DNA from: JANLSO01 sp031362405
Lineage (GTDB): Bacteria; Actinomycetota; Thermoleophilia; Miltoncostaeales; Miltoncostaeaceae
DNA: 34,743 nt
Assembly (NCBI GenBank): GCA_031362405.1
Contig: JANLSO010000097.1
Location: 1-34,743, forward strand
Direction: 5' to 3'
The notes under the pieces: generated by a model
Told to the model about the DNA's origin: nothing
Database searches by the model: none
What the model saw: the letters and a program-made list of their open reading frames with translations, nothing else
Part shown: piece after piece, positions 24,528 through 32,815 of the stretch
Numbering within the stretch: position 1 is the first letter of the stretch
Layout of the letters: each line of letters begins with the position of its first letter
Program-made: the position numbers and the translations under genes

Positions 24528-25373
24528 CTATGCCCGTCGCATGCCGTGGCGCGCGGGGGAGCGGTTGCCTGGCACATTCGAGGGAGCCGCGAGCGTCGCG
24601 GGCGGAAAGTACGAGGCGCTGTCGCGATGGAAGCCCGTCGGGCTGTAGAACTCGTTTTCCCGCTCCTCGGCCTTCTCGGCCACGACAAGAGCCCTCATCG
24701 GGTTCCAGAGCACCGCGGTCTTCACGTCAAAGAGCGCACTCTCGATCATGGACGCCAGGCACGACAGCGACTGCGTCCACCAATTCGACTCGTCGTTGCA
24801 GAGCTCACGGTAGGGCAGGAACTGCATCATCTGGAGCGACGTGTCGCCCATACCGTAGAAGTTGCCGTCGTCCTTGATCACCGAATTGTCGGTCGCGTGC
24901 GTCTCCAAAACGAGGAGTCCACCGGGCTTTACCAGCGTCGAGCAGATGTCGATCGCCAGCAGAGGGTGGCGAAGGTGGTAGATCACGCCCAGCAGAAAGA
25001 CGATGTCGTACTGGCCGTACTGCGCCGCGGTCATGTTGTAGACGTTGTCCTGAAAATGCTCGGCGTGGGATCCCCGTAGACGGTGGGCCAGTGCGAAGCC
25101 GGGCGTCGGCGGACTGTGATCAACGGAGGTCACCTGGGCGCCGCGCCGTTCGAGTTCGAATGTGAAATAGCCGTCGTTGCATCCGATGTCGAGCGCCGTC
25201 AGGCCATCCAGGCGCCGCGGGAGCTGCATCTGGAGCATCATCGGCTCGGGGTCGTAGGCACCGCGCGAGCGCACCCCCGAAATGACCTCCATCGCGTGGT
25301 GCCAGTGGGGCACGGCATCGGTAAGCGCCTGAGCCTCATCGCGGCTGATGTTGGGGGCGGTCTGCGTACTCAC
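24528..25373 (-). CDS. Class I SAM-dependent methyltransferase, CmoB/DUF1698-like
   Basis: The 281-residue protein contains a Rossmann methyltransferase: GLTALDIGCNDGYFTFELERRGAQVTSVD gives motif I and its acidic residue, and YDIVFLLGVIYHLRHPLLAI covers the central motifs. The latter resembles CmoB-type proteins, which carry a similar LGVLYHxxxP stretch, but in this context a sugar or other small acceptor is more likely than tRNA. GTG at 25373 is chosen because GGAGG lies 4 nt upstream and homology begins there; the longer frame runs through the divergent promoter region. A sigma-28-like promoter at 25427-25454 points at it. Confidence 0.8.
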   Translation of the reverse strand: MSTQTAPNISRDEAQALTDAVPHWHHAMEVISGVRSRGAYDPEPMMLQMQLPRRLDGLTALDIGCNDGYFTFELERRGAQVTSVDHSPPTPGFALAHRLRGSHAEHFQDNVYNMTAAQYGQYDIVFLLGVIYHLRHPLLAIDICSTLVKPGGLLVLETHATDNSVIKDDGNFYGMGDTSLQMMQFLPYRELCNDESNWWTQSLSCLASMIESALFDVKTAVLWNPMRALVVAEKAEERENEFYSPTGFHRDSASYFPPATLAAPSNVPGNRSPARHGMRRA

Positions 25374-25426
25374 GTGGCCTCCGAGGTGCGGGCGGCGGGC
25401 GAACCCGCCAACGACTGACGACCTGC

Positions 25427-25454
25427 CATTCGGCGGTTGACCCGTGGAATTGAG
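25427..25454 (-). promoter_or_regulatory. Sigma-28-like promoter for the 24.5-kb methyltransferase
   Basis: On the minus strand it reads CTCAAT, 14 nt, GCCGAATG. Spacing matches the other sites and the -10 keeps GCCGA. The predicted start near 25420 leaves about 47 nt to the GTG at 25373, which has a GGAGG. It lies back to back with the plus-strand site at 25463-25490. Confidence 0.5.
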
Positions 25455-25462
25455 GTCCGGGG

Positions 25463-25490
25463 CTAAAGACCGGGCGCCGGCGACCGATGA
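25463..25490 (+). promoter_or_regulatory. Sigma-28-like promoter for the hisH/hisF-wbuX operon
   Basis: It reads CTAAAG, 14 nt, ACCGATGA: the best -35 in the window (TAAAG as in the FliA consensus) and a good -10. The predicted start near 25497 is only about 4 nt before the GTG at 25501. Confidence 0.65.
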
Positions 25491-25500
25491 CGTCCGCGCC

Positions 25501-26118
25501 GTGGTCACCGTTATCGACATGGGTCTGTCCAACTTGGGGTCCGTGGTCCATGCCCTGCGGCGAATCTGCGTAAGCACCGAGGTCACCCGCGATCCTGATG
25601 TGCTCTGCGGCGCGGCAGCCGCCGTCCTACCGGGCGTCGGCGCCTTCGGCGACGGAATGGCGAGCCTGAAGGAGGCCGGCCTCGACGACGCCCTGCGCAA
25701 TCATGTCGCCGCGGGGAAACCTCTGCTGGGCATCTGCCTCGGCATGCAGCTTCTCGCCGATGTCGGCACCGAGCACGGGGTCTTCGGGGGGCTCGGGCTG
25801 ATCCCGGGTCGTGTGGTTCGTCTCGACGCGACCACACGTGCGGAACGCGTTCCGAATATCGGCTGGTGCGACACGGCGAGCACCACCACCGACGGGCCGG
25901 TTCCGCGCGACGGGTGCTTCTACTTTGTGCACAGCTATCACCTCGTCCCCGACGACCCGCGCGACGTCGCGGCCACGGTCGCCGACTTCGGTGGGTTCTG
26001 CGCCGCGGTCGCCGCAGGCCCGGTGTGGGGAGTGCAGTTCCACCCCGAAAAGAGCCAAGACGAGGGCCTCGCTGTACTCGAGGCATTTGCCCGCCGAACC
26101 GCGATGACCGCCGCGTGA
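25501..26118 (+). CDS. hisH: HisH-like glutamine amidotransferase for sugar amidation
   Basis: The 205-residue class I glutamine amidotransferase releases ammonia from glutamine and hands it to a HisF-type partner. The triad is visible: the nucleophile Cys in GICLGMQLL and His/Glu in VQFHPEKS. The family opening VTVIDMGLSNLGSVVHAL aligns with HisH when the GTG at 25501 is used, and that start fits the promoter just upstream. An in-frame GTG at 25444 is upstream of the promoter and therefore less likely. The next gene is a HisF-WbuX fusion overlapping by 4 nt (GTGA), so the protein serves sugar amidation (WbuY role), not histidine synthesis; no other his genes are present. Confidence 0.88.
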   Translation: MVTVIDMGLSNLGSVVHALRRICVSTEVTRDPDVLCGAAAAVLPGVGAFGDGMASLKEAGLDDALRNHVAAGKPLLGICLGMQLLADVGTEHGVFGGLGLIPGRVVRLDATTRAERVPNIGWCDTASTTTDGPVPRDGCFYFVHSYHLVPDDPRDVAATVADFGGFCAAVAAGPVWGVQFHPEKSQDEGLAVLEAFARRTAMTAA

Positions 26119-28190
26119 CGCGACCGCGACTGGTCCCCGTGCTCCTGCTCAAGCAGGGCCTGCTCGTGCGCAGCCAGTGGTTCTCGGTGCACCAGGTGAT
26201 CGGAAACCCGGTCGCGACGATCGAACGGTTCTCCCACTGGAACGTTGACGAGCTGATCCTGCTCGACATCGGCACCGACGATCACCACGACCTACGCCGC
26301 GACGACCTCGAGGTTCAGCTGGAGGGGACGACCGGCGTCGATGTGCTTCGCACGGTCGCGCCCGCCTGTCTCATGCCCCTCACCGTCGGCGGCCGCATCC
26401 GAACCATCGATGACATCGCGGTCCGTCTAGCCGCCGGCGCCGACAAGTGTGTGCTGACCACCGCCCCGGTGGACGACCCCGACATCATCACCCACGCCGC
26501 GCGCCGGTTCGGATCGCAGTGTGTCGTGGCGGGCATCGATGTTCACCGCGACGCGAACGGGCGTCTCGAGGTGCGCAGCCGCGGAGGCGCCCATCCGACG
26601 GGCCTCGACCCGGTCGAATGGGCAATCGAGCTCGCACGGCGCGGCGCAGGCGAGGTTTTCCTGACCTCGATCGACCGAGATGGCACCGGCGCCGGATACG
26701 ACCTCGACCTGATCCGCCGCGTCGTCGCCGCCGTCGACATCCCCGTCGTCGCCTGCGGGGGAGTCGGGACCTACGCCGACCTGGCGCCCGGGATCACTGA
26801 GGCCGGAGCCGCCGCCGTGGCCGCCGCGAACATCTTTCACTTCTTCGAGCTGAGCTATCCGGCGGCAAAGCGCGAGTGCCTACGGGCCGGCGTCCCGATG
26901 CGCAAAGGGTCGCTCGGGAGCCGCTTCCTGACCCGCGAGCCCGACTACGACCTCGCACGACGCGATTTCCGCATCGCCGAACGCACGGCCCTCGCGCGAC
27001 GCGAGCAGCCACGCGACACACCCCCTGCGCCACCCATCCACTGGTGCAGTCGCTGCGTCTATCCATCCCTGTCAGCGGTGGCCCTCGAATTCGACACGGA
27101 AGGCGTCTGTTCAGGATGCCGAGCGGCCGATGCGAAAGCCGCGATCTCCGTATCCGAGTGGGCGCGGCGACGTGAGCTTCTCGCCGACCACCTGGAGCGG
27201 CACCGTAGCCGCGACGGCTCGCGCCACGACTGCGTGATTCCGGTCAGTGGCGGGAAGGACAGCTGGTATCAGGCCCATGTCATCAGCAAGGAACTTGGCC
27301 TCAACCCGCTGCTCGTCACCTACAACGGCAACAACTGGACGCCCGTGGGCTGGCGCAATGTGCACCGCATGAAGGAGGTCTTCGGCCTTGACCACGTGAT
27401 GGTCTCGCCGAGCGTGCGGACCCTGCAACGGCTCAACCGGCTCGGTCTCACCGTGATGGGCGACATGAACTGGCACGCGCACGTCGGTATTACGACGGTT
27501 CCGGTGCGCGTGGCGGCCGAGAACGGTATCGGCACCGTGATCTGGGGCGAACACGGCTACCTCGACCTCGGCGGCCAGTTCAGCTTCGATGACTTCCCGG
27601 AGATGAGCTACCGCGACCGTTTCGAGCACTTCGCCCGTGGCTTCGAGTGGAACTACTTCGTGGGTCTCGACGGTCTCCAGCCACGTGACCTCGCGCTGTA
27701 TGCCTACCCGACCGACGAACGTCTGCTCGAACTCGACATGCGCGGTCTCTACTTGGGGAACTTCGTCCACTGGGAGGCGAACGCACACACTCAGATGGTC
27801 ATCGACGAGTACGGATTCGAGACCTCCGACGAGCCATTCGACCGCACCTACCGGACGATGTCGAACCTCGATGACATGCACGAGAACGGCGTCCACGACT
27901 GGCTGAAGTTCGTGAAGTTCGGCTACGGCCGTGGTACCGATCACGTCTGCAAGGACATCCGCGCAGGCCTTCTCACCCGCGACGAGGGGATTTCCTTGGT
28001 GCGCCAATACGACCACGTAAAGCCCCGCGATCTCAAGCGTTGGCTCGACTACACCGGGATGGACGAAGCAACGTTCGACCGCATCGCCGACACGTTCCGC
28101 GACCCGCGGGTTTGGTGGCGCGAGAACGGCGAGTGGTTACGGCACCACATTGAAGACGCGGCACCCTCGGCCTTCGAGAAGGCGGCGTGA
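26115..28190 (+). CDS. Fusion of HisF-like (WbuZ) and N-acetyl sugar amidotransferase (WbuX) domains
   Basis: A 691-residue single polypeptide joins two proteins that are normally separate. Residues 1-262 are a HisF-type barrel (VGGRIRTIDD, AGIDVHRDANG, LTSIDRDGTGAGYD, VACGGVGTY, FHFFE). The HisF catalytic Asp near position 11 is replaced (RLVPVLLLKQG), as in the amidation-type HisF2/WbuZ group, while D142 is kept. A linker (about 263-308) leads to a WbuX domain with zinc cysteines C311, C314, C332 and C335 and the PP-loop SGGKDS at 378-383. Ammonia from HisH would pass through the barrel straight to the amidotransferase site, forming an acetamidino sugar. Start GTG overlaps the hisH stop; the longer upstream frame is a shadow. 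Confidence 0.9.
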   Translation: MTRPRLVPVLLLKQGLLVRSQWFSVHQVIGNPVATIERFSHWNVDELILLDIGTDDHHDLRRDDLEVQLEGTTGVDVLRTVAPACLMPLTVGGRIRTIDDIAVRLAAGADKCVLTTAPVDDPDIITHAARRFGSQCVVAGIDVHRDANGRLEVRSRGGAHPTGLDPVEWAIELARRGAGEVFLTSIDRDGTGAGYDLDLIRRVVAAVDIPVVACGGVGTYADLAPGITEAGAAAVAAANIFHFFELSYPAAKRECLRAGVPMRKGSLGSRFLTREPDYDLARRDFRIAERTALARREQPRDTPPAPPIHWCSRCVYPSLSAVALEFDTEGVCSGCRAADAKAAISVSEWARRRELLADHLERHRSRDGSRHDCVIPVSGGKDSWYQAHVISKELGLNPLLVTYNGNNWTPVGWRNVHRMKEVFGLDHVMVSPSVRTLQRLNRLGLTVMGDMNWHAHVGITTVPVRVAAENGIGTVIWGEHGYLDLGGQFSFDDFPEMSYRDRFEHFARGFEWNYFVGLDGLQPRDLALYAYPTDERLLELDMRGLYLGNFVHWEANAHTQMVIDEYGFETSDEPFDRTYRTMSNLDDMHENGVHDWLKFVKFGYGRGTDHVCKDIRAGLLTRDEGISLVRQYDHVKPRDLKRWLDYTGMDEATFDRIADTFRDPRVWWRENGEWLRHHIEDAAPSAFEKAA

Positions 28191-29212
28191 TGGTGACGAC
28201 CCAGCCTCCTCTCTCCGAAACCGAGCTCTGCCCGCCCGACCTCTTGTCGGGCCAAGAAGAGGCCTTTGCACGCGATGTCCAACGCCTGGTGGCGCGCGTC
28301 GACGAGTTCGTCGAGGTCGCGTGCCCCACGTGCGACCAGCCGGACGGGCCCGTGGCGATGACCAAATGGGGTTTCCAGTGGAAGCACTGCCCACGCTGCG
28401 CGACGGTCTTCATGAGCCCCCGCCCGTCGATCGCGGTGATGTCCGACTACTACGTGAATTCCGAGAACTACGCGTATTGGGCCGAGCACATCTTCCCCGC
28501 CTCGGAGGACGCCCGCCGCGAGAAGGTCCAGCGCCCATGGCTCAAAAGGATTGTCGGCTACTGCGACACCTTCGAGGTTGCCCGCGGCACCCTTCTCGAG
28601 GTCGGCCCCGGGTTCGGCACCTTTTCAGCGCTCGCCGCCGAAAGTGGCCACTTCGACCGAGTCATGGCCGTCGAGCCGACACCGGAGATGGCCGCATCCT
28701 GCCGCGAACGCGGAGTCGAGGTGATCGAGGCCCGCATCGAAGACGCCGGCGCCCTCCTTCCCGAGGTCGATGTCGTGGTCGCGTTCGAGGTGATCGAGCA
28801 CCTGTTCTCACCCGCGACGTTCCTCGCCGAATGCGCGCGGCTCGTGCGTCCCGGCGGGCTGGTGGTGCTGAGCTGCCCTAACGGCCAGGGGTTCGATATC
28901 GCCACCCTTGGCGCCGTGTCGCTGGCCGTCGATCCGGAGCACGTGAACCTCATGAACCCTGCCTCCCTGTCGCGGCTTCTGGCGCGAACGGGGTTCGAGG
29001 TTGTCTCGGCGACAACGCCGGGTCGACTCGACGCAGAGTTCGTCCGCGATGCCGTGCGCGCCGGTGCCATCGATTTTTCCGACCAACCGTTCCTCACACG
29101 GGTGCTGATCGACGAGTGGGACGAGCTCGGCGGGCCCTTTCAGCAGTTCCTGGCCGACAACGGCCTTTCATCGCACATGTGGATCGTCGGGAGGCGCCAT
29201 GTCTCAGTCTAA
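28190..29212 (+). CDS. Zinc-finger class I SAM-dependent methyltransferase
   Basis: The 340-residue enzyme starts with a helical segment, then a zinc-binding module (C45, C48, C67, C70: ACPTCDQ, HCPRCATVF), then a class I methyltransferase core: LLEVGPGFGTFSAL for cofactor binding, AVEPTPEM, and VVAFEVIEHLFSP. This arrangement is common in sugar methyltransferases of polysaccharide clusters. The ATG at 28190 overlaps the stop of the fusion gene (TGATG); a GTG one codon earlier is possible. It overlaps the next gene by 14 nt. Confidence 0.82.
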   Translation: MVTTQPPLSETELCPPDLLSGQEEAFARDVQRLVARVDEFVEVACPTCDQPDGPVAMTKWGFQWKHCPRCATVFMSPRPSIAVMSDYYVNSENYAYWAEHIFPASEDARREKVQRPWLKRIVGYCDTFEVARGTLLEVGPGFGTFSALAAESGHFDRVMAVEPTPEMAASCRERGVEVIEARIEDAGALLPEVDVVVAFEVIEHLFSPATFLAECARLVRPGGLVVLSCPNGQGFDIATLGAVSLAVDPEHVNLMNPASLSRLLARTGFEVVSATTPGRLDAEFVRDAVRAGAIDFSDQPFLTRVLIDEWDELGGPFQQFLADNGLSSHMWIVGRRHVSV

Positions 29213-30110
29213 AGTCGAGGCACAGGTCAAGCGGTGCTATTCAACCTGGGGCGACCGCTACTACGATGAATATTACGGCGTCGACGCGGCGTATCCCCCG
29301 ATCCACGAAACGCTCGTTCACGGCGTTTTGAAGGAACATTCTCCAACGACCATCCTTGATGCCGGCTGCGGCCCAGCCTCGTTCCTGCGCGGTCTCACCG
29401 ACCTCGGCGCGAAGCTCTACGGGTTCGACCTCACGCCGGAGATGATCGACGCGGCACGGCGGGCTATGGCGCCGCACGGAGTGCCTGAGCGGCGGTTATG
29501 GGAGGGCTCGGTGCTCGACCCGCAAGCCTTCGGCTGCCCGGCAGAGCCCGACCAACGGTTTGGCGCGGTGATCTGCAGCGGGGTGCTCCCCCACGTACCT
29601 GCTGAGGCCGACGAGACGGTGATCGCCAACCTGCGCGACGCCGTCACCCCCGGCGGCCTGGTCGTCCTGGAAGCACGCAACCAGCTTTTCGGCCTTTTCA
29701 CCATGAACCGCTATTCGCACGACCTCTTTCGCCATGAACTGGTCGATGTCGAGTGCCTTCGCGCCCAGGCGCGCCCCGATGAGCGGGTTGGCTTGGAACT
29801 CGCGCTCGACGACATGCAGGGCATGTTCCGCACCGACCTTCCTCCCGTACGTGGTGGGCACGAAGACGAGCCCGGCTACGACGAGGTGCTGTCACGCACC
29901 CACAACCCGATCGTGCTCGCGGAGATGATGCGCGCGGCGGGTCTGGTGGGTGTTCGCACGCTCTTTTACCACTTCCACCCGCTGCCCCCGATGGTCGAAA
30001 AACACGCCCCCGACCTGTTTCGGCGTGCGGCCCTCGCGATGGAACAGCCTGAGGACTGGCGTGGCCTAATCATGGCCTCGGCGTTCCTCGTCACCGGGAT
30101 CCGCCCGTGA
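29199..30110 (+). CDS. Class I SAM-dependent methyltransferase
   Basis: A 303-residue methyltransferase with motif I ILDAGCGPASFLRGL, GFDLTPEMIDAARRAM, and ICSGVLPHVPAE at the motif II position. After the core come aromatic-rich segments (NQLFGLFTMNRYSHDLFRHELVD, THNPIVLAEMMRAAGLVG) that could form the acceptor site. The ATG at 29199 has a strong GGGAGG 4 nt upstream and overlaps the previous gene by 14 nt; its stop overlaps the next start (GTGA). The substrate is not evident; position in the amidation operon suggests the same sugar or glycan. Confidence 0.82.
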   Translation: MSQSKVEAQVKRCYSTWGDRYYDEYYGVDAAYPPIHETLVHGVLKEHSPTTILDAGCGPASFLRGLTDLGAKLYGFDLTPEMIDAARRAMAPHGVPERRLWEGSVLDPQAFGCPAEPDQRFGAVICSGVLPHVPAEADETVIANLRDAVTPGGLVVLEARNQLFGLFTMNRYSHDLFRHELVDVECLRAQARPDERVGLELALDDMQGMFRTDLPPVRGGHEDEPGYDEVLSRTHNPIVLAEMMRAAGLVGVRTLFYHFHPLPPMVEKHAPDLFRRAALAMEQPEDWRGLIMASAFLVTGIRP

Positions 30111-30820
30111 TCGCCAACGAGCGAGCGGTGATCGAGGTTGACGGCTGGGCCCGCTACTCGATTTGGGAGCACAGCTCCTCGGTACGCGACCTCTACGCGC
30201 GGCGCTGCCGGCGCGAGGAGCCGGAGATGACGTGCGCGGCGCAGGCCGCGGATCTGCTGGCCGACAGGGTGCGGCCCGGCGACACGGTGCTCGATATCGG
30301 TTGCGGCAGCGGCTACCTGTTTCACTCGCTGCGCGACCGCGGCCTCGAGGTCGAGTACCACGGCCTCGACGCCGCCCCCTCGCTGATCGCGATCGGCCGC
30401 AAGCTGATGCCCGCCTATGGCCTACGGGCTGAACGGCTGCGGGTGGCGCGCATCGAGGATCTCGCCGGCGCCGCCGACCACGTGATCTGCATGAACGTGC
30501 TATCGAACATCGACAACTTCCACCGGCCGCTCGAGCGGCTCCTGCACGCCGCCCGCCGCACGGTGATTCTGCGCGAGTCGCTGCGCCCCGGCCGGTCCGA
30601 GTACCGCTATGTGCGCGACGCCTTCCTCGACCCGGGCGTGAACCTGAACGTGCACGTCAACACGTACGACACCGACGAGGTCGGCCGCTTCGTCAGCGAA
30701 CGCGGCTTCCTGACCCGCGTGATTCAGGACCGCCGCACCCGAGGGGCTCCGGAGATGGTGATCGGCTACCCCCACCACTGGAACTTCCTGGTTGCCGAGC
30801 GGCAAAAGGTGCGGAGATGA
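30107..30820 (+). CDS. Class I SAM-dependent methyltransferase
   Basis: The 237-residue enzyme shows VLDIGCGSGYLFHSL, YHGLDAAPSLIAIGRKL and HVICMNVLSNIDNFHRPLERLLHAA, the ordered motifs of a class I methyltransferase. It has a short N-terminal cap (RYSIWEHSSSVRDLYARRCRRE) and a C-terminal aromatic region. Start GTG overlaps the previous stop, and its stop overlaps the asparagine-synthetase-like start (ATGA). It is the third methyltransferase in a row, and its sequence differs from the other two, so these are not recent duplicates. Confidence 0.82.
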   Translation: MIANERAVIEVDGWARYSIWEHSSSVRDLYARRCRREEPEMTCAAQAADLLADRVRPGDTVLDIGCGSGYLFHSLRDRGLEVEYHGLDAAPSLIAIGRKLMPAYGLRAERLRVARIEDLAGAADHVICMNVLSNIDNFHRPLERLLHAARRTVILRESLRPGRSEYRYVRDAFLDPGVNLNVHVNTYDTDEVGRFVSERGFLTRVIQDRRTRGAPEMVIGYPHHWNFLVAERQKVRR

Positions 30821-32703
30821 GCCGGATCCTCGCCATGGTGGGCCCGCCCTCACCCGGTCGGCTCGGTCTCGACGACGCTCTGCGCCGTTCGCTGGGCCTG
30901 GTGCCCGGCCCGCGCAGCGAGTGCGCAGTTGAACGGGGCTGGCTCGCCAGCTTGGGCTCGGGCGGAGGCGTTGCCGAGCGTGACGGTCTGGTCGTCGCGA
31001 TCGACGGACGCATCTTCAACCGCGACGAGATCGGACTGCCGGGAACCGACGCGGAGGTCGTGGCGCAGCTGATCAGGACGCACGGAACGGCCGACGCCAT
31101 GAAAAAGTTGAACGCCGACATCGCCGTTGCGACATGGGAACCCGCCCGCGCTCGCCTCACGCTGGCCCGTGACCGGTGGGGCCTTCGCCCCCTGTATTGG
31201 GCCGCCGGAACCGACCTCGTCGCCGTCGCTTCGCGCCCGCGACCGCTTCTCGGCCTGCCGGGAATACGCATCGAGCCGGACGCGTTCTTCGTGGCTCGGA
31301 TCGCCGCCTCGCACTACCGCACGTTCGACAACGACCCCGAGGCCAGCCCCTACCGCGATGTGCACCAAGTGCCCGCCGCCTGCGTGGTGACCGCCGAAGT
31401 CGGCCCCGGTGGCCTGGTCAGCCCGGCACGTGTCGAGCGCTATTGGCACCTTGACGGCACGCCGTTCGCCGACCTGTCCGAGGCGGAGCTTTCCGAGCGT
31501 TATCGCGATCTGCTGATCGACGCCGTTGCCCGCCGCGTCGCCGTCGCACCGCGCGCCGCCTTCACCCTTTCCGGCGGCATGGACTCGTCGTCGGTTCTCG
31601 CGAGCGCCGTCCGCGCCACGGGTCAACGCCAGCGGGCGTACTCGACGGTTTATGCCGATCCGACCTACGACGAGCGCACCGAGATCGCCTCGATGCTCGA
31701 CAGCTACGTCGACACGTGGCGACCCGTCGAGATCGGCGTGCCCGATGTCTTTGGCACGATCACCCAGATGGTCGCCCAGCACGACGAGCCCGTCGCGACC
31801 GCCACGTGGCTGTCGCACCATGTTCTCGGCGAGGTCGCCGCCTCAGAAGGCGTGTTGAGTATCTTCGGTGGGCTGGGCGGCGACGAGCTGAACGCCGGCG
31901 AGTTCGAGTACTTCCCCTGCCACTTCGCCGACATCGCCGCCGCGGGTCGCCACGACGACCTCGAACGTGAAATCGTCGGCTGGGCGCAGCATCACGACCA
32001 CCCCATCTTTCACAAGAACGCCTGCGTCGCACGGGCCATGATGGCTCGAATGGCTGACCCCGCACGACCTGGCGTCGTACGCCCCGACCGCGAGCGGATC
32101 GATCGGTACGCCTCGGCGCTCGCACCATCGATGCCCGTCGTGCGTGGCCTCGAACCGGTGATGGAACACCCCTTCGGAACGCTGCTTCTCAACCGCACCT
32201 GGCAGGACCTCACCCGCGAGACCATGCCCTGCTGCCTACGCGCGGAAGACCGCAACCTGGCGCCCCTCGGCCTCGAGCGATTCCATCCGTTTCTCGATCA
32301 TCGCCTGGCCGAGCTGATGTTCCGCGTGCCCGGCCACATGAAGATCCGCGACGGGGTGACCAAGCGCCTGCTGCGTGAGGCCATGCGTGGCGTGTTACCC
32401 GAGGAGACCCGTACCCGCATCGCCAAGACCGGCTGGAACGCCCCCGCCCACGTCTGGTTCTCGGGCCAGAACCGTGAGCCGCTGATGGACCTCATCCACT
32501 CGCGCACCTTCCGCGAGCGCGGTGTCTACGACCATGCCGAGGTTGTTCGGCTGGCCGACGAGCATGAGCAGATCGTCGCCTCGGGCGCCCCCCGCGAGAA
32601 CCACATGATGTTCATCTGGCAGCTCGTCAACCTCGAACTCTGGCTCCAGGACGTCGATGGTTTACGGGGCGAGAAGTCCACAACATACGCACTCGCCGCA
32701 TAG
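30817..32703 (+). CDS. Asparagine synthetase-like amidotransferase without the N-terminal Cys
   Basis: The 628-residue protein has the two-domain layout of AsnB. The N-terminal glutaminase-like domain (about 1-190) opens with MSRILAMVG where active enzymes have MCG, so the glutaminase nucleophile is missing; other features (ARDRWGLRPLYWA) remain. The C-terminal ATP-pyrophosphatase domain is intact (SGGMDSS at 252-258, FGGLGGDELNAGE, later PFLDHRLAELM). The enzyme probably activates a carboxylate with ATP but must get ammonia elsewhere. AsnB relatives in O-antigen clusters (WbpS-like) are thought to amidate uronic acids; here a sugar carboxylate is the likely substrate. It is the last gene of the operon. 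Confidence 0.87.
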   Translation: MSRILAMVGPPSPGRLGLDDALRRSLGLVPGPRSECAVERGWLASLGSGGGVAERDGLVVAIDGRIFNRDEIGLPGTDAEVVAQLIRTHGTADAMKKLNADIAVATWEPARARLTLARDRWGLRPLYWAAGTDLVAVASRPRPLLGLPGIRIEPDAFFVARIAASHYRTFDNDPEASPYRDVHQVPAACVVTAEVGPGGLVSPARVERYWHLDGTPFADLSEAELSERYRDLLIDAVARRVAVAPRAAFTLSGGMDSSSVLASAVRATGQRQRAYSTVYADPTYDERTEIASMLDSYVDTWRPVEIGVPDVFGTITQMVAQHDEPVATATWLSHHVLGEVAASEGVLSIFGGLGGDELNAGEFEYFPCHFADIAAAGRHDDLEREIVGWAQHHDHPIFHKNACVARAMMARMADPARPGVVRPDRERIDRYASALAPSMPVVRGLEPVMEHPFGTLLLNRTWQDLTRETMPCCLRAEDRNLAPLGLERFHPFLDHRLAELMFRVPGHMKIRDGVTKRLLREAMRGVLPEETRTRIAKTGWNAPAHVWFSGQNREPLMDLIHSRTFRERGVYDHAEVVRLADEHEQIVASGAPRENHMMFIWQLVNLELWLQDVDGLRGEKSTTYALAA

Positions 32704-32776
32704 CGGACCGGTAGCTCCCTCACTCGCAAATGGGCCGGCCAGCTTGCGGTGACCTCCTCTCGACTGCACTCTTTCT

Positions 32777-32792
32777 GTCATCATTCGATGAC
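32777..32792 (+). promoter_or_regulatory. Inverted repeat before antitoxin 3
   Basis: GTCATC and GATGAC flank 4 nt. The repeat lies 23 nt before the antitoxin ATG and just ahead of a GAGGAG ribosome-binding site, the usual position for an autoregulatory operator. Confidence 0.45.
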
Positions 32793-32815
32793 GTTATCAC
32801 TGCGAGGAGCGCGAA

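Noticed and set aside
28028..28052. TCAAG...ACCGGGATG resembling the sigma-28 pattern inside the fusion gene
   Set aside because: The spacing is off by one, the -10 lacks CCGAT and the site is within a coding region with no start downstream.
25501..28190. Histidine biosynthesis genes hisH-hisF
   Set aside because: The HisF barrel lacks the Asp near position 11, is fused to a sugar amidotransferase and no other his gene is nearby; a sugar-amidation role fits better.
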